Source: Coix lacryma-jobi var. lacryma-jobi
Taxonomy: Eukaryota; Streptophyta; Magnoliopsida; Poales; Poaceae
Reading direction: 5' to 3'
Assembly: GCA_009763385.1 (NCBI GenBank)
Contig: CM019825.1
Coordinates: 2,170,001-2,234,000, forward strand
Length of the DNA: 64,000 nt
The notes beneath the pieces are model-generated. The model saw nothing but the letters and a program-made list of their open reading frames with translations. It did not search any database and was not told the DNA's origin. The stretch's first letter is position 1, and each line of letters opens with the position of its first letter. The position numbers were made by a program, and so were the translations under genes. Shown here piece after piece: positions 33,894 through 45,320 of the stretch.

Positions 33894-35056
33894 GTCGGTG
33901 GTACAAAAAAGGGTACCCCCATTCAAACGCAAACACCCCCGAACGCTCCGTCTCCGTCTCGCCCGAGCCCTCCCAGCAAGGCCTCGGGCGAACGCTCCGT
34001 CTCCGTCTCTCCCGAGCCCTCCCAGCAAGGGCCTCGGGCGAACGCTCCGTCTCCGTCTCGCCCGAGCCCTCCCAGCCAGGCCTCGGGCGAACGCTCTGTC
34101 TCCGTCTCGCCCGAGCCCTCCCAGCCAGGCCTCGGGCGAACGCGCCCCCACACCTCGAGCTGCACAGACAGCCGTACCAGCCCATACCACGCATTTAATG
34201 CCTTCACCTACTCCGGTCATGTCCACTAGTGCACAGCGTGTACCACAGTAACCCGGTGTAAAGGTCAAGTCTCGTTTTCACCACAAGCATGGGCAAAAAG
34301 GCACCAGTACATCACTGTTCGGCCAAGCCAGGCACTGCAACTCCTCGAGGCCGGCTACGCGCCCCTCGAGCCCTGCACTGTAACCCCTCGAGGCTGGCAA
34401 CGCGCCCCTCGAGCCTGCACTGTAACACCTCGAGGCCGGCTCCGCGCCCCTCGAGCCCCGTGGCACCACCTCGAAGCCGGCTCCGCGCCCTTCGAGCCCT
34501 AACTACTTTTGTGCTATTGAAGGACAGGTACCCCAAGACCCGGAGGGACCTCACCGCGTACTGTACATTCCGGGATGGGTGCTGTACGGCTCCCGCCTTG
34601 TCGCGCCCCCACGTCCGCGCCCGGGATGGAAGCCACGACTCAAGGACGCCTCAACAGCGACGATCACATCGGCTCCAGTGGCCCCGACAAGACAGGGTTC
34701 CTACCCTTCTCCGTATGAGGCACCATGCGCCCCGACACCGTAATACTTTTTGTAACCCTGGCCTCCCCTTGCTCTATAAAAGGGGACGCTAGGGCCCTCA
34801 TTCGGACGGACACATAACACACGAGTCCACGCACAGACACGAGTCCAGATTCCGGTCCATGCTCACTGAGCTTGTATTCTCCCCTGTACAAGCACTTAGG
34901 TGCAAGTAATACAAGAACATCTCCCCCGCTGGACGTAGGGCCTTCTTTGCCCGAACCAGGATAAATCCTTGTGTCCCCTTGCATCACCATCCAGGAAGAG
35001 AAGCACGCGATCATATTACTCGTTGGTGTGATACCCCCGGGTACGAAACACCGACA
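33894..35056 (+). repeat. 3' LTR of the Tat-lineage element
   Basis: 1163 bp. It has four 49-bp units (33940-34136) against five in the 5' LTR, the ~43-bp repeat set and a TATA box at 34775-34781. It ends CACCGACA and is followed by TGCAG. Several one-base indels separate it from the 5' LTR, so it is older than the nested chromovirus. Confidence 0.93.
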
Positions 35057-35061
35057 TGCAG

Positions 35062-36968
35062 GCACTTTGATTTGTTCACAGAATGCTAGATATGTCAAGT
35101 CTTTGGTCCAAGCCCCTAAGATGCTTCGTCATGTGTTCTAGAGATAAGTACTTCAATGTTTAACCATACTCTTTTATTCCTAATTGCTAAAACAGTCACA
35201 ACTAACGCTTCCATATCACCTTTCAATTTGTTAAATGTTCACAACCTATTGTTCTATATATGTAGCCTAGCAGTCTACAATTTCTTCCTGCTCACCAGGT
35301 CATCAGAACCTTATATAAAAGGAAGCAAATGGCCCTGAGTTTTGTTCTTATTGCTGAAAGAGAGCACTGAACTGTTTGCCATGAACGAAAGCACTGAAGG
35401 AAGTAAAAATATGAAACTGATTGTAAAACTTCCACCCCTAATATCAAATGCTATGATATGAAATTAGGTTCCCTTTTTGATCAAATTTAGAGTTCAAACT
35501 TCCATCCCTATTAGCATCCACAAATATATGAAATTTAGTTTCCCTTTTTGGGTGAGATTTAGTTTTCTAGCAACAGGAAAATCAGGGATTATTCAATTCA
35601 TTGTTTAATCAACTGAAAATCATGTCCTCCAAGAAGTTCTCTCTCTCTCAATCCCTCTGTCCTCCCTCTCATGCATGTGTTTGGCCCTCAGGTGCTTATA
35701 GCAGATTAGCTTACCATCCTCTACGCCAGGTCAGAAAAGTCCTGATTCGTTTCAGAGAACTGGTTGGCCTACGTATTCTTGCTCTGCAAAAATAATTAAC
35801 CAATGGAATAACATGCTTCTCATAATTCGGCCTGAAATTATATTTTGGTCGGTTGGGTCAGCCTTTGTAGTGTTTTCAGGTCGTATTTTTGCCCCCCTTG
35901 TCTTACGTGCGGCTGGAGCATGATTCAGATATATAATAATGCTTGTTTTTTTCTTAAGATGTGGCTTCTCATCTTGTGCTTATGGATGCAAGAATATTCG
36001 AACGCTACATTTTAGATGAATTTATCTGTTGCATACTTAAGGTTTTCCTTGTCGTTTTCGCTATGCTGCTCAGAGAAATTGGATTTTCTTCCATGTTAAT
36101 TTTTTTTGGCTGCAGTCTTCCTTGTTAGTAAATGAAATATAGATTCCACCACAAATAATAGCTTATGCCTTAGATCCTGGTTCTTTGCTTCAGTTAGATG
36201 TTTTAGCATGGAGTTAAAGAGACTTGGAAAATTTAAATTTTTTTTTCTCATTTACCTTTATGATTGCTTCATTGCCTTATATGAAATATACATCATCCGG
36301 ATACTATCAACTCTTCTAGATTATTTATGCGTACCTTCAGATATTGTAAGATAGAGAATACATATTAAATAATATTTGCCCTGTTGTATATTGCATCTCA
36401 CAAATTCACTCTCCATAGGTCTGCCTAATGATATTTCTTGTCCTTAACGTTGTTCAGTTGCTAGGATCAAGGTAAAATACATATTTACTTACTCTTCATT
36501 GTGTGTTTTTTATAGTGAAAAATCCTAGGTTAATTTTGATAAATCACTACGTGCCAGCCTTACCCTTTTTTTCTTCCTCATTTCTCATACCTCCCATGAC
36601 TTTGTCGTTGGTAACCTGGTCATTATGTGTGCCACGCCTACTACACGGCCATGGCAAGATCTATCCTCATTACTTAATTACGTATAAGTAATGTAAACTT
36701 ACCATTTCCATTGAAATCATTGTGGGTTAATGAGTGATTTTTCTAATATCATGTCAACTGGCTGCTATTATTGTTTTGCATCTTGAATTCTTAGAAATCA
36801 CAAAAATATTTTTGGAAGCCCTTCTAATTGATGTAGTTGTTTATTAAACCCTTCTAAATGATTGTCTTCTTACATCACCTGCAGCCTCAATGTGCAGGAT
36901 TTTGGGCTAAACACGTTTTAAAGGTCAAAGAGACAAGATGAACTGCTTTATACTTCTTGCAAAACAAA
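35062..36968. other. AT-rich sequence, possibly continuing the broken intron
   Basis: T-rich stretches with several pyrimidine-AG sites, but no exon with convincing coding content. It is the right-hand continuation of the sequence split at 4092. Confidence 0.45.
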
Positions 36969-36973
36969 CATAT

Positions 36974-38537
36974 TGTTGACACAAAAAGTGACACCTTGCG
37001 CCAGGACACACAGCAAGCCGAACGAGGCTAACTTCAATCGGGTGCCCGAAGTGTGCTGAATCCGGTGACGTGCCAGTCGGTTTGACCTGAAAACCAACAA
37101 GGGATAAAGCGTGAGAATACATCTAGAACATGCTGGGCAAAACCAGACAGTTCCATATGTACGGCTTTGGAAGCCAGTCACGACGACACACAGCTATAGA
37201 AGCTGTCTGTCAGAGCACGTTTACAAAGTCATTCGGCAAGTATGAGAACAGAGCATGTGAAGCATATTAACTGCCGAATGCAAAAGGAACACATGCTTGA
37301 ACGAAACAAAGATATTATAAACAGGCAACTTGCAAGAATAGATCTATCCAAATAACACATGCATAGGCCAATCCGATTAATCTGCCGCACGTTTAATCTT
37401 CATAAACCCGTCAAGCATAAACTTAAGCGAAGCTAATCCACCGCATGATACCACTTGCTATAAGTCTATACCACTTGTTATAATCAGATTAATCCACCGC
37501 ATGATACAATCTAATTATAACAAGCTAAAAGCATGCATATACTTGAATAGATCTATAAAAGCTCGTTGCTCATGTAAGCATAACCAAAATAGGCAAACTA
37601 GCCGAGTTGGGGTCCATGAGGAAGGAACATACAAGCAAAACATGATCAAACTAATCTAAAACCTGCATCTGCCGCACGACACCCAGTTCTATCAAAGCAT
37701 AAACATGATCGACAAGTATGAACCCACAACATGTAACAACCTAGATTGAAAGCTGATCCGACCATCATGATCTTATGATAAGCAAAGCACAAGCAAACTT
37801 GTGAAACAAGGCCGAATAGAGATCAATCTAGATTGGGCAAAAGAGTGTTACGGGAATTAAATAAATAAAACACATAACACATGATAACTTAATGAATCTA
37901 CTAGATCTGTCAAATCTAATAGAGCCGATAACTATTTTTACTCATGTCTTAATCCGCCGCACGATACAAGGCACAGGCAAAAACTTCCCGGCATAAGCTT
38001 AAATCCGCCGCACGATACTAAGCATAACATACGAGACTACTTGCATCATATCTAAATCCACCGCATGATACTAGACATGATAGCAAGGTTGCCGGTACTT
38101 ACGGAGGTCGACGGATCGATGGTTCCTCTCGAAGAACTCGACGACACGACTTAGGGACTCGAAGATGGCACGGGGCCGGTTTGTATTGATGTGGTTGTGA
38201 ACAATTTTACAATGGTCGAGGGTTTATATTTATACCCTGGACAAAATACGAGTCCTAGACGATTACGATTTACAATGATAAAACATGGAAAGATACGAAA
38301 TCTACTCCTAATCTTCTCGGTATCTTTCATCGCCATATGTCTTTTCATGCAAGCCGGCTTCACCTGCAACATCCATTTCCCGAATGGAAACATCTCTCTG
38401 CAAGATAGCCGACCGCACAGACATTCATTGAAATCTTGAGGACCAAATAGCCGTCTGATTGCTTGCCGAATCCTTTCTTCTCTGCTGGCTGGGCCCATCT
38501 GTCATATCCTCATGCGTGCGAAATTCTGGTGTTAACA
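36974..38537 (-). mobile_element. Solo LTR (1564 bp), family not identified
   Basis: TGTTGACAC...GTGTTAACA ends and a perfect CATAT duplication (36969-36973 and 38538-38542). There is no internal region. Read on the minus strand it starts TGTTAACACC and has GGTATAAATATAAACC near 38218-38233, a TATA box, which sets the orientation. A CCGCACGATAC/CCGCATGATAC motif recurs about seven times between 37380 and 38075. Confidence 0.88.
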
Positions 38538-38542
38538 CATAT

Positions 38543-39856
38543 ATACCCCTAGAGATAAGCAACAAGATGGTCTATGATGATGCGGAATCAAACACCTGTT
38601 CCTAGGTATCTCTTTTGCACAGATGATTTTCCATAGGTTTTTGAAGTTCACTGCTATGTACAACAGTACATGACAATTTTGAATAGTTCACTGTTATTAA
38701 CAGAAGCAACTCCTTTTGGAAGCCTGTTTGGATAGAAAATCAAATGATTTATTTTGTCGGTGTTTAATTTCCTATCTGATTCCTATGTATGCCCTAGGGG
38801 TGGTACGCTGGTGGGTGTGTCACTAAAGGATGATGCATTCAAGATTCGCTGAAGGATATTTTCTTTGTAGTCTTTTTGCTTGAGCCATGCAGAAATTACT
38901 AGACCCTGACAGGCAGGGTGCTCATGTTGTGGATAATAATTGTATACACTTACTTGATTAATTTATATTTATTAATTTACTGCATTTAACCTTGTCTTGA
39001 ATTCAACATCAAATTACTAATGTTTCCACATTTTTTTTCCAGGCACTAAGACGGTGGCTAGCATGGACTCTCATAGTTAAGTACATGGTGGCTTCTGGAC
39101 TCTTAGAGTTAGGCAATGTTATGTATTTTGAATTTTGTTGTAGAATGTGCTTGGCGACTATACATTTGCACCATGTACTGAGTATTGGGCGGCACTCCAG
39201 ATTGAGTCCTGCTAATAACTTCATGTTCCTCTCTTGCGATTGAAATGTATAGATTTGATTAAGAAGATCTATAATTAGCATAGTTGCACACATTAGGTGC
39301 CAGTTTTTTATCTATGACATGTGTGCCAGTTTTATATCTGTGAAATGTCCAGCGATGTATCCTAATTATTTACATGAACACTACATGTGACATGTGTTTC
39401 ATCTGTACAACATAAACAAGGTCACTTGACATGCTTAGTCGGAGGTAAATTAATGGACCTCCTTATTATTACATTCTATTATGCTAATGCAATTAGAAAT
39501 TTACAAGGGTCCTCCTCAAAATGTAGTTATCGGCATCAAAATGTAAACATCAACAAGTGAACTATCTGCCTCCTTGGGTTGGTAAGTTGTTCGTTCAAGT
39601 ATGTAAATTCTGAGTTATAAAAGTCATGGTTATTCTAAAAACTTATTTAGTCATATTCAAATCTGTAGATAAATAAATTTGTCTGAGAACGTCGTCCCTT
39701 TCTTGTTTCAACAACATATACAAAATTATAGCTATAGCTTTATTCTCTGAATATATGACTGCAAAAATACACGGGCGCGCAATGACGCGCACAAAGACAC
39801 TAGTCCCTTTACATTGGGAAGGAAAGCGACGACGACGACACAGGAGCAGCCGAGCA
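38543..39856. other. Intergenic or intronic, no gene recognised
   Basis: AT-rich. A pyrimidine-rich acceptor-like site (TTTTTTTTCCAG, 39042) precedes a short frame, but no upstream exon joins it. I treat it as unsupported. Confidence 0.45.
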
Positions 39857-40105
39857 CCTTGTTTAGATTGAGAAGATGAGATTTTTTCTCAACTGTAGCA
39901 CTTTCGTTGTTATTTGACAAATTTTATTCAAATATGGACTATGAATACTCAAAAGATTCGTCTCGACATGTATATACTAAAAGTACAATTAGTTATTTAT
40001 TTTACTAACATTTAATTCTTCATGCATGCGTCTAAACATTGATGTGATGGTGATGTAATGGAGAGAGTGGAAAAAATTTAATAGTTTGGTGCCATCTAAA
40101 CAAGG
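39857..40105. mobile_element. Probable MITE, CCTTGTTTAGAT ends
   Basis: Terminal inverted repeats CCTTGTTTAGAT and ATCTAAACAAGG, 249 bp apart. The interior (CAACTGTAGCACTTTCGTTG, AAAAGATTCGTCTCG) is a very common panicoid repeat. No clean target duplication is visible, so the superfamily is left open. Confidence 0.65.
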
Positions 40106-40442
40106 CCCTGAGTATGTATGTAGTAGGCGTGAGGTCGACGTGGTCTATCCCGCTGTACGTGCCCTACGTACAGTACTCTTTATGTGTCGCCAGTACATAC
40201 GCAGCTGCCTGTCTGTTGCTCCACACACACGCACACACCCGGCTATAGCTTAATCCAGGAGTCACTTGTTTGATTACTTGCATAATGACGACCTAACGGG
40301 CTTATTAATTAAATGACACGAGGGATTATTAGGAGGCCGATTCGATTGCAGACAAGGATTTATATATAATTCACAGCTGAACCGGCCAACAAGGATTTTC
40401 ATATGATTTAGTTTAATAGATTTATTTTATTAGTTATGATGG

Positions 40443-40570
40443 TGTAATTAGTTTTATAATTAGTATATTTTTAATAGACTAAATTAGAATTGCTACATCC
40501 TATGTGATGTAATTAGTATTATAATTAGTCTATTTTTAATAGAATAAATTAGTACTGCTCCAATATATTC
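40443..40570 (+). repeat. Tandem ~65-bp duplication
   Basis: Two consecutive copies of a TGTAATTAG-T/A-TTATAATTAGT unit followed by TATTTTTAATAGA(C/A)TAAATTAG(A/T)A, with a few substitutions. AT-rich, probably a repeat inside an old MITE. Confidence 0.65.
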
Positions 40571-43263
40571 TATGTAAAACGGCTAAAATTTTAGCCTTAT
40601 ATCCAAATACTCTCTTAATCATCAGAGAGAATTGAACCGACCAGATGACGAGGGTCGCAGGGAGATCGAGTAGGTTGTCGCTGTCGACCAATTTGCAACC
40701 GGCCGAAACAGCGGACTCCACGCGATGCGTCGCCGTCCCTCTCATCAAAATATATATATACACTGGCATGCCATGTCAGCCGCCGGATGGATCCAAGCAG
40801 AAGCTAGTGGAAATGCATGGAGCCAATAATGGATGGATGGATGGACGGAGAGACGACGAGCAGTAGCAAGATGTATGGCACGGGGTCAATGCAACCGGTG
40901 GAAACGGTACGATCCGGGCCTCCGGGGTGGTGATTTTTTTGACTTGCGCCCGTGGCGGGCTGGCTACTCCCGGCGCAGCGGCAGCAGCGCATAAATATGC
41001 GGTCGTGTCCGGTGTCCACACGGTGGGTGGGCGAGGGCTGTGGGCGCAAAAATGAATGAGCTGTTTGCTTGGTCTCGAAATTCGGTTCCATTAGTTAGAA
41101 CCGAAACCGAATCAAATTATCTGAAACCGAAATTTCTCGGTTCCGCGTTTTTAAAGGAACCGATGAGTGACTCGTTTCTAGGTAACCGAATTAGCTGAAG
41201 AACCAAAGAATCGAACCGATCGGTTTCGGTTAACCAAATACTTAGAGTGAGGCGAGGTTACTGGATCCGGCCCAAGGAACTCCTCAGCAGTTCAATCAAC
41301 TCTGAAATTTTAACTATCTAAACCATTATTTATAAAGCTATCCACATAAACTTTGCTTTCTATTTGTATCCAATTTTTTTTAAAAAAAAAATGCTTCCCA
41401 TTTGTATCCGGTGTTCAACAATTTTTTTTTATAACTTGCATACATTCTAGAAAGCTATTTTTGCTCTCTATATCTAGCTAGCGAGAAATCCGGAATAGAA
41501 GAGGTTTATATTTGGATAACCACTTAGAGAAGTGATTGGAGGATATTTCCCTATTAAAATCTTTATTTCCAATAATTAAGATAGTTTCTTGAAGTTGCTC
41601 TCACGTGGATGCTATTTCCACCTTGCTAATTGTTAGGACAAGTGAATCATATTAGACAATTCAATAGATGGTAACTCACAATTGCTTAATTTATACTGCG
41701 AGTTTACGTGACAACGACAAATCATATAATGTGGTACAGTAGTTGTTGTCTTATAGATCCTAAACTTTAGATGGTTGTTTCACGAAATAAAGGTGTTGTT
41801 CGACTGATTGTTTTTATGACTCATTTTAGCTGTTTGAATAGTTAATAGTTTATGTAAAAGAGAATAAGTCAAAGTATAACTGATAAGTCCACTGATAAAT
41901 AAAAAAATAATTTTTATCGGCTCTCCACTAGAATCTAGTTTTATTTCAAGTATTTGGTTGGGCTACGTGGACATACACAGGCGGGGCCGGAGTGGCCGAC
42001 ACTGACACGGCGGCCCGGTCCGGATCCGGACGCACCAAACAGCAAAGCAACAAGAACGATCCGGGCCCACCGGCCTGTGCGGACCCCTACCCCCTGGGTG
42101 TGGGTGGGGGGGGGGGGGGGAGTGATGTCGTCGAAATTATCCCGGGGCGGAGCTGTTTGTTGTTCTCATCAAAAAGAAAAAGAAAAAAAAATAGCTGTTT
42201 GCTGCTTGTTTGTTTATTCGAGCGTGTGTGTAGGTGCAGGTGGAGGATGGGACTGCGAGAGTTTTTGTTTGTTCCGTTGTGTGGGCCTGGGCCGACGATG
42301 GGCCGCCCGCCCGGTAGCGAAAGCGACCGTGCCTGCGTGAGTCGCGCGCCCCTGCGATGCGAGCGATCGAGTCGAGACTCCTCAAGACGCGGCGGCGACC
42401 GGAGCCGGACCGGGTGGCCGGGTGGGTGACGACTGACGACCCACTATTCCTCGCTCCTTTTCGGCACATGCAAATAATAAATCGACTACTATTCCTCGAG
42501 TGTTTGTTGAAGCACGCAAAGCACGGAATAACGGCCAAACTGTTTGTTCCTTTTTGGGAGCAGCGGCCTACCTCATCAAAGCATTTGTGTGTGACTGTGG
42601 AGAAAATAAAATCGAAGGAGAGAGCCACAGGTAAAAAGACAGTGAACCGTCTCGGCCTCAGGTACCTACCATATTCATATGTACGGTGCGTCTTTTCTCC
42701 TCCGGCGAACACTATCCATCCCTCGGGTGCAAATTGGTGATACCTCGAGCCCAGTACAAATATTTGAATTAAAAAAATCGAAGATACCTCTAAAATTTAC
42801 CCATTTACAACCTTGTTTCGAAGCCACTTTTAAATCATGGATTCTGTTGGCTTCAGCTTAATATATATAAATTAGTTCTGAAATAATCGTTTCAAATTAT
42901 GAGACTTGATTACCACTGCTACTCGTGCTCAAAAGAAAACAAAAACGTCCATGATCCTCCCTTTTCTTTTCCATAGAGTTGAACTAGAAACAGGAAAACG
43001 GATCAGTGAATGAAAAAAGCGTAAAACAAATGATGATGATTCCACATTTCCACTCGAGCGTAGCGTCGGAACACGACAAAATGGGCACGGTGGTGTGGTG
43101 GTAGGTGCAGGAGGGGCGCCTTGTGCAGAGTGCCGCGGAACGGCACGAATTCCGTGGCACACACTGGATACTTGTTTGGAGTTTTCCCGGTGCCTTTGGC
43201 TGCACTGCACCCCCGATCCATCCATCCTTTTTTTTTTTTTTGACAACAATCCGTCCATCCTTG
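40571..43263. other. Intergenic; no gene, one old repeat fragment
   Basis: Open frames are short and overlapping. 41084-41235 is dense in GAACCGAAACCG/CGGTTCGG words and looks like the end of a decayed hAT-type element. 42105-42120 is a run of about 15 G. No conserved protein recognised. Confidence 0.5.
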
Positions 43264-43266
43264 TTA

Positions 43267-43698
43267 GAGTATCGGCACTCACGTTCCTCCATTTTTATCT
43301 TCTATACTAACTAGCAATCAAGATTCTTTTCTCTATACTCATTTCTCTCGCATCCATCCATCATCTATATTATCCTATATCCACTGTTGGTCCACTTATT
43401 ATTTTATTTAAACATATCCATGAGAGATCTAGTTTTAAAAAATTAATTATAACGAATTCAATAGTGCAATCAGAATTTAATTTGGGGTTTTGGTTTGTGA
43501 GCTATAACATTTTTTAGTTATTTTAATTTTAGTGGGGCCCACCACTGCTGCTCTTACACAGCTATAGCGGATGGCCGCTGCTCCGCTCTAAGTAGCGGAC
43601 GGTTTCACCTAGCGTAACTGATACCGGATCACGTTGCACTAGTTTTTTACGCTAAATGAAGCATATCGTATGGCGTAGAGAAGCCGCTGCGGGTGGTC
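43267..43698. mobile_element. Tourist-type MITE, copy A
   Basis: 432 bp with TTA on both sides (43264-43266 and 43699-43701). Ends GAGTATCGGCACTCACG and ...GGGTGGTC form an imperfect inverted repeat. It is the inverted homologue of 59360-59841: both share blocks such as GTGGGCCC and an AACTAGATCTCTCATGGATA-like stretch. Confidence 0.75.
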
Positions 43699-43948
43699 TT
43701 AGGGCGCTGTTCTTCTTACCAGCGATTGTATTATTATTATTATTATTACTGCCCGCCATTGTCACGGGAGAACCAAAGGAATGCCTATACCGAGAAGCGA
43801 GTAGATTACCACACCCTCTTTACATTCATAGACATTCCTCGAGTTTACCAGGTGAACCCGTACTACATTTAAACTCTAAATCTTTTTCTAATAATTTAGC
43901 AACTCATTTTGGATTTATGATGGAGTGTATTCCGTACTTAGGAGGTGT

Positions 43949-44185
43949 TTGGTTGTAGGGACTAAAGTTTAGTCCGTGTCACATTTAGATGATGTGACAC
44001 TAATTTAGTTTATTAAAAATAGATAAAATATAAAACCAATTACATTACCATATAATAATCAACATGATGAATCTATTAAGCTAAATTAATTTATTATTAA
44101 CTAATATTTACTGTAGCACTATGTTATCAAATTACGAACTAATTAGACTTAATAGATCTGTTTTTGTAAATTATCCTCGGCTGAC
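43949..44185. mobile_element. Truncated MITE-like fragment
   Basis: Starts GTGTTTGGTTGTAGGGACTA followed by AAGTTTAGTC and contains CTGTAGCACTATGTTATCAAA, words typical of an abundant grass MITE. The opposite inverted end is not seen, so it is a fragment. Confidence 0.5.
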
Positions 44186-44523
44186 AAATAATTTGTCTAT
44201 ATTTAATCTATCCACGCGTCGAGCGAAGCGGAACATTGGTCTGGGCGATGGGTCTGGATAGGGGATAACGCGGCCATATCCGTAAATATAAATATAGTAA
44301 TACACTAGAGTACTATTCGATTCGGATCTTGATGCCATTACCACCCCGCGTCGCGAAAAGCGCGGGCATCTCCTCTCCTCCTCAGCTGGCTTGCTCATCT
44401 CATCTCCCATTCTCCCCCCAGGAGAGGCAGCAGCAACGGAGCGGGGGCGACCGGACGGACAAGGAGGACAAACGGGGAACGGGAATGGGTGGGTGCGCAA
44501 CGCCGCGTCCGCGTCCTCCTTCT
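44186..44523. other. Flank of the hAT insertion, no gene recognised
   Basis: GC-rich toward the right with a short ATG frame at 44329 broken by the transposon. No recognisable protein is formed when its right flank (49303 onward) is considered. Confidence 0.4.
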
Positions 44524-44529
44524 CAGGGT

Positions 44530-45020
44530 TTTTTTTTACCGATCGGTAACCGGTCGGTTTGGTCGGTTACCGATGTAACCGGTCCGGTACGGTTACCAAA
44601 CGGACCGGTTACCAAAATTTGAATTTGAAATTTGAAAATTTGAAAAAAAAAATGCCCAAAAAATTCCTAAAAATAGATTACAATCTATGGAGACCAATGG
44701 TATAAAATTTTTTGAAATTGGACGTTTGGAAATTGAAAAAAAAAAAGTCGGCCCGTTAAGGCCCATGAGGCCCATTAGGCGCTCACGGGCACAAAACCAG
44801 GCGTTCACGGGCGGGGGGGCAGAACGCCTCCTTCCCGAGCCTTATCCGCGCCCGCACCCCCGCCCTCCGCCCCCAGCGCCGCCGTCCGCTCTCCGTCGCC
44901 GGCTAACCGGTCGGTTAGGCTCGGTTACCGAGCGGGAGCGGGCGGTAACCGCTCCGGCGACGCCCCGTCGGCTAGCCGCGCGGTCAGCTCGGTAACCGAG
45001 CGGTTTTGCTCGGTTACCGA
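44530..45020. repeat. hAT left subterminal repeats
   Basis: Multiple GGTAACCGGTCGG, CGGTTACCGA and ACCGGTCCGG words at 44530-44612 and 44895-45020 in both orientations, matching the right-end cluster. Such arrays are transposase-binding sites in hAT elements. Confidence 0.75.
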
Positions 45021-45042
45021 GCGGTTTCTTCCGGGAGTTGAG

Positions 45043-45313
45043 GTAAGTTTTTCCCCCCTTTTCTTGCTATTTTAGTTAAGTATCTATATGTTTTGGGTGT
45101 AGTTTTGTGTTAGGATTGTTGTATTTAGGCAGGATCTGTGTTAGATATTAGGATGGATGGATTTAGGTGGTTAGGGTTAGGGTTAGCTTTATGTGTAGAG
45201 TACGATTTAATTTAGGATTTGAGGTATGATTTATGTTAGGATGTATATTTTTCTGTATATATTGTATAGACAACATTTACGTGGGTTTGATTTTGTGTTG
45301 TCTGTTTATGCAG
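45043..45313 (+). other. Probable 5'-UTR intron of the transposase gene
   Basis: Donor GTTGAG|GTAAGT and acceptor TTTATGCAG|GTAGACA, ending seven bases before the ATG. T-rich. Confidence 0.65.
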
Positions 45314-45320
45314 GTAGACA

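Larger units (their letters stand above)
4093..35056 (+). mobile_element. Tat-lineage Ty3/gypsy LTR retrotransposon, hosting two nested insertions
   Basis: The LTRs begin TGTCGGTGGTAC and end CACCGACA. The target duplication TGCAG flanks the whole unit (4088-4092 and 35057-35061), so the ends are certain. Removing the two inner insertions and their target duplications leaves about 11.2 kb. Order: 5' LTR, PBS-like site, pol remnant (RNase H, a second archaeal-type RNase H, integrase), a long antisense multi-exon ORF, a polypurine stretch and the 3' LTR. The second RNase H, the lack of a chromodomain and the antisense gene are features of the Tat lineage (Retand/Grande-like). Gag, protease and the reverse transcriptase core are missing, so the copy is not autonomous. 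Confidence 0.93.

Noticed and set aside
36885..36925. Possible second exon after CACCTGCAG with a matching phase to the exon at 2604
   Set aside because: It would give only about a dozen residues and a stop, with no likeness to ORP proteins. It would also require splicing over more than 34 kb of transposon.
39043..39095. Possible terminal exon after TTTTTTTTCCAG
   Set aside because: It codes for about a dozen unremarkable residues and no upstream exon joins it.
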